Source: Monoraphidium neglectum (lineage: Eukaryota; Chlorophyta; Chlorophyceae; Sphaeropleales; Selenastraceae). Taken from it: DNA of 12,989 nt. The stretch lies in assembly GCF_000611645.1 (NCBI RefSeq), contig NW_014012187.1, forward strand, positions 1 through 12,989. The letters run 5' to 3'. The position numbers were made by a program, and so were the translations under genes. The notes beneath the pieces are model-generated. The model had not been told where the DNA came from, did no database searches, and worked only from the letters and a program-made list of their open reading frames with translations. Shown piece by piece: positions 1 through 12,989 of the stretch; the first letter of the stretch is position 1, and each line of letters starts with the position of its first letter.

Positions 1-197
1 CTGGTGAGAGCACGCAAAAGTGAGGACCTAGGGTGCATGATCACAAGGACAACACCCCATTCTGTGGGTTCCAGAAGCCCCTCGCAATCCTTATCCCAGC
101 AATACATTCAAAAACTCCGAAGTGTTCCCCATGCCAGCATCCCACAAAAAGGGCACGTGGCGATGCGCAAAGGTGCTCGCCCCCAGCCAACGCCCAC
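1..197 (-). other. Partial RSH intron at the window edge
   Basis: After the CAG|GTGGGC donor, the open frame runs on to a stop at 108 but loses all RSH similarity, which suggests intron. The minus strand ends at the window edge in CTCTCACCAG, which could be the 3' splice site of this intron, with the next exon just outside. No other feature is visible. Confidence 0.55.
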
Positions 198-2872
198 CTG
201 CCGCCTGTCCACCCGCCCCTTGTAGCCGGCGTGGGCCGCGTCGCCGCGCTCAGCAGCTGCATGCATCGCCACAGTGCGCACTTGCAGCTCGCAGTAGCGC
301 AGCACGTGCGCCTCCACCTCGGCCGCGACAGCGTTTGGCGGCGACACGGGCGATGCTACGGCGGACGACACTGCTGCCGCCCTGTTGGCAGCCCAGCTGG
401 TGACTGCGGTGGGGCTGCTGGTGGCGTCCATGCTGCCGCCGCCGGTGCTGCCGCTTGCTGCGCCATCGCACTCCTCCCAGGTGCTCTGGGCAGTGGTGCT
501 GGCCGACCAGGCGTCAGCCACGGCGTCGCCGCCATCACCGCCCCCTGCCCCGCCATCAAGCTGGAGTGTTGCGTGCAGGCTTTGGTAGCCGTTGGCCTTG
601 GGCGCCGCGACATAGTCCTTGGAGCGCCCAGCCAGAGGCGGGCACAGCTCAAAGGCCAGCTGCTGCAGGCGGTAGCACGCCGCGGTGGCTGCGGCCTCGG
701 CCTGGTCGGGCGGGAGGTCTCTGCGCGGCTCCACTATGGCGCGCAGGCCGAGCAGGTCGTACAGCTGGTCGCGCCGCCGGCCCCCCGCTGCCAGGTTGTC
801 CAGGCCCAGCAGCTTGCGCATGACGCTGTACTGGCTCTTGGTGCGGGTGATGAGCTGTGGCGGGAGCATTGGTGCAGGATGTGTGTGAGAAACCGCCAGC
901 CGGAATCGGTGCGGAGCGGAAGCAGAATGTCAGGCTGCAGCCACAGGCAGAGACACATCGCTCTACACACGCTGCTGCTGATCGCCGGGCATGCTGTCCC
1001 GTAGGTCCCCGGCGGCCCCGGTCTGGTGCTCACCTCGACGCCTCCAGCAAGCGCTTTGAACTCGGCGTCAGCCTCTGCAGCGGCCGCCAGTGCGTCGGCT
1101 GTTGCGTCCAGCAAAGAGTGTGCGCGGCCTGACAGCGACCGCAGCCACTCGCCTGTTGCCGCGTACGACTGCGGGAACAGCACCTGGGTGGGGGCACAGC
1201 ATGTGAGGGGGCAAGAAACTTATGAGTGCCAGTACAGCACTGATGGCACTGCACCAACACAGCACAAGACCAGAGTAGTCGGGGCTCACGCTGGTTGTGT
1301 GCTGGTCCCCAGCAGCATGTGCGTCGCGTCTACCCATTTTGCCCCTTGCCGGGATACTCCTGCAGCCCAGCGCCTGACCTGAAAAGCAGCGTCCTCCATC
1401 TGTGCGCCCAGCGCGCCGAGGCCCAGGGCATGCGCCAGCGGGGCAAACACCTGCAGCGCCTCCAGCGCCACGAGCTGCTGCTCGTACACCGGCAGGCCGC
1501 GCACGTGAGCCATGCCCACCCAGCGGCTGGCCACCTCCAGTACCGCGCCGCGCACATCGTATGCTGACAGCACCCAGTCGCGAATGGCGCTGAGAGAGCG
1601 GGGGGCCAGGCAGGGCCGTGGCTTAAAAGAGCGGCAGCCACAGGCGGCTGCCACAAAATGTTGCAGGCAGCAGCGCTGTCGACATAGTCAAGCTGCCGCC
1701 ACATTCGGCCGTCGCTTGACCCGCGCCCCTCCGCCGTGCTCGTGCTTGCACAATCTCCGCTTGCCAACCCTGCGTCGCCTCATCCCCTCCCGCCATCATC
1801 AGAGTATACCCCTTTAGCCCCACCGCTCCCCCCAAACATCCCCCCCAAAGCCTTGTCACCTGGAGGCCTCGTCATCGTACAGCTCCACGCGCTCCGGAGC
1901 GTGACGCACAGCCAGCGCGTCGTGCACCAGCCCAGCCACCTCCGGCCCCAGCTTGGCCTCAACGCTGCGGATGTGCAGCAGCCGAGCGTCCACGGCGTCG
2001 GCCACGATGGCTGCCGCTATAATGGCCGCATCGACCGGCAGCCCTGCGCCAGCCAGGTCGGCGAGCGCAGCCGCCAGGCCCAGAGCGCGCTCCGCAGGCG
2101 TGCGACCGTCACGGCGCGGCGGCTGGCCTGCCAGGCAGCGCAGTGCCAGCTTGAGCGCCTCGATGACAACACCATTCAGGCGTTCGTCGGCCCCAGGGCG
2201 AGCGGCTGCCCCACCCTGCTGCTGCTGCGGCCCCTTGTGCTGGTTTAGCTCGTCCTTCCACGGCTGCTGCTGCTCCTGGTTCAAACCATCCTTGAAATGC
2301 TGCTTGCCGTCACACCTCTGAAGCCCATGCTGTTGCTCATCTGTGGCCGTCCCCCGCTCTGCTGCAGCATCATGATGGGGTGGCAGGCTGTCGTCGACGG
2401 TGTCCGGGCTCTGGCCCAGCCGACGAGACAGGTCGCCCCACGCTCCAATGAGCTGGGCAACGCTGCTGCCATCACTACCTCGGCGCGCCTGGAGGCAGCG
2501 ATGGTGTCGGGCTTGTGGTTGGCAGGCACATTGCAGATGGACAAGACCCGCTGGCGGGCGCGCAAGCAGCACACCACAAACGCACACGTGCGTGCCGAAA
2601 ACACAGCAGCAGCCGCATGAGGCACAGAGCGAGTGCGGGTTGAAATCTCTTCTCACATGAACTCCGCTGCCTCCAGTGCTGCTGGTGGTGAATCGCGCGG
2701 GTGCCCTTGGCGTGGAATGGACCCAATGAGACCTCGGGCATGCTGCTCGCCATCCACACAACGGCATTTCACCGCTCAATTGGCCAAGACATTGGGAGCG
2801 TGCAATCGCATTGCACTCGGGACGATGGCTGCCGTGTGATGGTGGTGCTGCTGTGATGGACGGACGCCACAT
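198..2872 (-). CDS. CRSH: RelA/SpoT homologue of CRSH (RSH4) type: chloroplast (p)ppGpp synthetase, C-terminus outside window
   Basis: Makes the alarmone (p)ppGpp from GTP/GDP and ATP; plant CRSH enzymes act in the chloroplast and are Ca2+-activated through C-terminal EF-hands. Exons: 2872-1860, 1589-1379, 1183-1034, 854-198, all GT-AG with matching phases (677 codons in window). The last visible donor is CAG|GTGGGC at 197, so the gene continues past the left edge. Residues about 1-110 are rich in S, R, A and C and could be a transit peptide; then a Q-rich linker. The HD domain (about 240-400) has AD-AV-DA at 291-296 where hydrolases have HD-xx-ED, so hydrolysis should be lost, as is normal in CRSH. 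YEQQLVALEALQVFAPLAHALG follows. The synthetase domain (about 459-671) is intact: RTKSQYSVMRK, DLLGLRAI, GRSKDYVAAPKANGYQSLH with the Gly that AtRSH1 lacks, ELQVRT, and MHAAAERGDAAH. About 80 low-complexity residues are inserted after QSLHATLQ. The start is the most upstream Met in frame; a later Met (residue about 35) or an upstream exon is possible. Family call strong, N-terminus weak. Confidence 0.9.
1590..1859 (-). other. RSH intron 1
   Basis: The donor is TCCAG|GTGACA and the acceptor CTCTCTCAG|CGCC. Splicing joins AG to C and gives Ser-Ser-Ala-Ile-Arg-Asp-Trp, continuing the conserved RSH segment that follows DDEAS. Without splicing, the frame hits TGA immediately after the donor. The other RSH introns are 1184-1378 and 855-1033, both phase 0. 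Confidence 0.88.
2489..2656 (-). other. Possible in-frame intron inside RSH exon 1
   Basis: Read on the minus strand, GTGAGAAG follows GTT CAT and CTGCCTCCAG precedes GCG CGC. Both sites are phase 0 and the interval is 168 nt, so removal or retention leaves the frame intact. The removed part would encode a Cys-rich segment (residues about 73-128) unlike the rest of the protein. Splice-site strength alone cannot decide it; the gene model above keeps the segment. Confidence 0.4.
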
Positions 2873-3038
2873 CGACTATTCGCGCGCTGGTGGCCTCTAG
2901 CTTCTAACAAACTGTAGGAGAGATGGACACGGCATGCCTGCTCGCAGTGTGTGTCTAGATTGGCTGGGAGATCGAACTACCGTGGCGTGACAAAACTCAG
3001 TTGAATGCAGGCCGTTCTGTCTGTTTCAGCCGCACGCT

Positions 3039-3048
3039 ATTGGCCAAT
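3039..3048. promoter_or_regulatory. CCAAT-box dyad upstream of RSH
   Basis: The palindrome ATTGGCCAAT contains CCAAT on both strands and lies about 170 bp upstream of the chosen RSH start. NF-Y recognises CCAAT in eukaryotic promoters. Its use here is inferred from position only. Confidence 0.4.
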
Positions 3049-3268
3049 CATAACCATTACGGCTGAAAGGTCTCTTCCTTCTCGGGCGGCCCCGCTGACC
3101 ACTGGATTTTGGTGCCTCGCACCACCCTCGATGCACCCCTGCCTCACCTCTAGCTAGCAGGCACGAAGGTGGCCCTGGCCGCCTTTGCCGCGGAGAAGGA
3201 GCATGCGCCATACTCACATGCAAAGCTTTGCACAAGATGTAGCCGGTTGCTAGCGGCCCTTCTCATAG

Positions 3269-3317
3269 TTGACGTGGCAGTCAAACATGGTCCATGGGGG
3301 CAGTCAAGTCACTTGAC
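3269..3317. promoter_or_regulatory. Cluster of TTGAC/GTCAA elements with a perfect dyad
   Basis: Within 49 bp there are TTGACGTGGC (3269-3278, overlapping a bZIP-like GACGTGGC core), GGCAGTCAA twice (3276-3284 and 3299-3307) and a perfect 15-nt inverted repeat GTCAAGT-C-ACTTGAC (3303-3317). TTGAC is the core of the plant W-box (WRKY) and TGACG the core of TGA/bZIP sites. The cluster lies about 400 bp upstream of the RSH start. Function is inferred. Confidence 0.35.
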
Positions 3318-3509
3318 ATTGCATGCTTAGGTGATGGATATGGTTGCTTTTTTTTTTCTGCAGGTCATCCTGTCAACGCCCTGCTTTGACACCAGAATGC
3401 GCGGTGTGCCGTCACCTAGCACCCAAGCTGGCCGTGCCCCTGCTGCGCAAACCTCAGCCTTTCCATGCTTGCGTCCAGATCCTGACAGAAGCTGCCACCA
3501 TCGCCTCAC

Positions 3510-3514
3510 TTACA
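3510..3514 (-). terminator. Candidate poly(A) signal TGTAA of the coiled-coil gene
   Basis: TGTAA, the usual chlorophyte polyadenylation signal, occurs on the minus strand about 345 nt past the stop codon at 3859. It is the only copy I found on that strand in the spacer. Cleavage would be expected 10-20 nt further on, near 3490-3500. Confidence 0.5.
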
Positions 3515-3858
3515 ATGCTCCTGTGCCATCAAATGTGCCCAACTTAAAAACTCTCAGGGCAGTACAAAGGGGAGCAGGACAGCGCAAAATGGGTCGCACA
3601 CCAGCATGCAGAGCACAGACGCTTGGTGGTACCAGACTGTGATACTCCTGCTAGAGAGTGATTGATGTGCTCGTCTGCTGTGCTAGAGGACACCAGACAG
3701 TCACACCAGGGAGGACAGCTGTGCTGATCAGAGTGAAAGCCTGTCACGGCGGTGGCTGGGGCAAGGCGGCAACATGGACAGAGCTGGACCAAGAAAACCC
3801 ACAGCAAGCACCCGTCGCTTCCCAGCAGCACATATCTGGTGAGGCGGCATCATCGCCA

Positions 3859-12245
<8,387 letters not shown>

Positions 12246-12677
12246 TGCGGTTGGAGGCCGTGCTGCAGTTTTAGATCATCGCCATTTCTGATACTAGGCA
12301 AGGGGCCCGCTGTTGAACGCTGCGGATAACATATCTAGTGCGGGTTCAATGGGATATGACCCGGTCACAAGCTGGTGTGGTGCAGCCTTCCATTCAAATT
12401 GGAATGTGCGAGGTGCTCAATTACTCATCCACTGCAGGCAGCAGACCCCATGCCCACGGCGCGCCGATAATCCTTCACCAACTGCAGATGTTGATGCCAC
12501 CCCACACAGCGGCTGCGACAGCGACCAGAAGATGTCCGTTTGCATTTCAAAGGCGCATGCCTCAAAGCCTACAGCACGGCGGTCGTATACGTAGGAGAGG
12601 ATATGCATTACAAGGACCACCTAGACCCAGCCATTGACACTATACTGCTACCCGGGGTCAGCCAACCTTTTGGTCAT

Positions 12678-12698
12678 AAACCCTAAACCCTAAACCCT
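12678..12698. repeat. Interstitial telomere-type repeat (three perfect AAACCCT units)
   Basis: Three perfect units of the plant/trebouxiophyte telomere heptamer, CCCTAAA orientation, about 430 bp upstream of the coiled-coil gene start. Confidence 0.9.
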
Positions 12699-12947
12699 GT
12701 TTCACCTGAATCCAAAGCACCACAACAGCCCCTATTGCCAAAACACCTTCGCGTGACCGATGTCTATAGCTAGTTGATCCAAGCAGGCGACAGGATTGAT
12801 GGGTTGCTCAACTGAAAGGAAGCTGATGTCACAAGGTCTTACTAGGCCTAGGTGGGCAGGGCAGGGTTGGCGGGTTAGCCCCCTTGAGGCATCCTCATGT
12901 CACAAGTCCGCACAAGTGGGCACCATGCTAGGTGAAGCATTGCATTA

Positions 12948-12960
12948 GTTTAGGGTTCAG
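12948..12960. repeat. Single inverted telomere-type unit
   Basis: GTTTAGGGTTCAG is in the opposite orientation to the 12678 tract. The surrounding GGTTCAGGTGTGAACCC is itself a small imperfect inverted repeat, and its reverse complement shares ACCTGAA with sequence just right of the 12678 tract. Confidence 0.55.
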
Positions 12961-12989
12961 GTGTGAACCCATGTATGACAGGGCAGCGG

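Larger units (their letters stand above)
2873..3858. other. Intergenic spacer: 3' UTR of the coiled-coil gene and upstream region of RSH
   Basis: This 986-bp stretch separates two minus-strand genes. The right part (about 3495-3858) is the probable 3' UTR of the coiled-coil gene, ended by a TGTAA signal. The left part holds candidate RSH promoter elements: a CCAAT dyad and a TTGAC cluster, both listed separately. No TATA box is clear. A 69-codon minus-strand frame at 3235-3026, rich in R, S and P, could be an upstream ORF or a leader exon, but nothing supports translation. I recognise no protein family or RNA gene in any frame. Confidence 0.6.
12246..12989. other. Upstream region of the coiled-coil gene, no recognisable gene
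   Basis: This 744-bp segment should contain the promoter and 5' UTR of the coiled-coil gene. GC is lower than in the exons. The open frames (for example a 93-codon plus-strand frame at 12313-12594) resemble nothing known. I see no convincing TATA box. It carries a telomere-type tract at 12678-12698 and a single inverted unit at 12948-12960. No RNA gene was found. Confidence 0.55.

Noticed and set aside
33..1004. 323-codon plus-strand open frame opposite the RSH gene
   Set aside because: It lies antisense to conserved synthetase motifs; GC-rich coding DNA leaves long open antisense frames, and its translation resembles no family.
3026..3235. 69-codon minus-strand frame as a first RSH exon with transit peptide
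   Set aside because: Its R/S/P-rich composition fits a leader, but I found no donor and acceptor pair joining it to the RSH frame with confidence; it is kept only as a remark in the spacer entry.
12313..12594. 93-codon plus-strand frame upstream of the coiled-coil gene
   Set aside because: No family resemblance, no splice or codon-bias support, and mixed composition like the non-coding surroundings.
12678..12960. MITE-like element bounded by inverted telomere-type units
   Set aside because: The ends share only a few bases (CCCTAAA and ACCTGAA); I see no target-site duplication and no longer terminal inverted repeat.

Overview
The window looks like nuclear DNA of a green alga, most likely a trebouxiophyte. 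It is GC-rich. Both genes are split by short GT-AG introns of about 100 to 350 bp. Three short tracts of the plant-type telomere unit (TTTAGGG/CCCTAAA, not the TTTTAGGG of Chlamydomonas) are scattered through it, and a TGTAA motif sits where a chlorophyte poly(A) signal would be expected. One gene is a plastid-type stringent-response enzyme. The species call is inference.

Both supported genes lie on the minus strand, so they read right to left. (1) From 12245 down to 3859: a 13-exon gene for a predicted 1,939-residue protein. Its first roughly 500 residues are an almost unbroken coiled coil. The remaining roughly 1,430 are disordered, low-complexity sequence with acidic patches, an AT-hook-like and RG-rich basic motifs, nuclear-localisation-like clusters and a thrice-repeated LFG-type hydrophobic motif. 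I know no family with this arrangement. The layout resembles nuclear-matrix or lamina-like coiled-coil proteins, but that is an inference. (2) From 2872 to beyond the left edge: a RelA/SpoT homologue of the plant CRSH/RSH4 type, with a dead ppGpp hydrolase (HD) domain, an intact (p)ppGpp synthetase domain and a possible chloroplast transit peptide. Its C-terminus, where CRSH proteins carry EF-hands, lies outside the window.

The spacer at 2873-3858 combines the 3' UTR of the first gene with the upstream region of the RSH gene. The latter holds a CCAAT dyad and a cluster of TTGAC elements. The 744 bp right of 12245 is the upstream region of the coiled-coil gene and has no recognisable coding sequence.

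Other structure: a long interrupted (AC)n tract in an intron, coding CAG/CTG repeats, a 291-bp in-frame stop-free intron that could be retained, and about 22 copies of GCATGC (roughly five times expectation). The two genes are neighbours in the same orientation. Nothing in the sequence links their functions. All splice sites were read by eye from consensus and reading-frame continuity, without transcript data.
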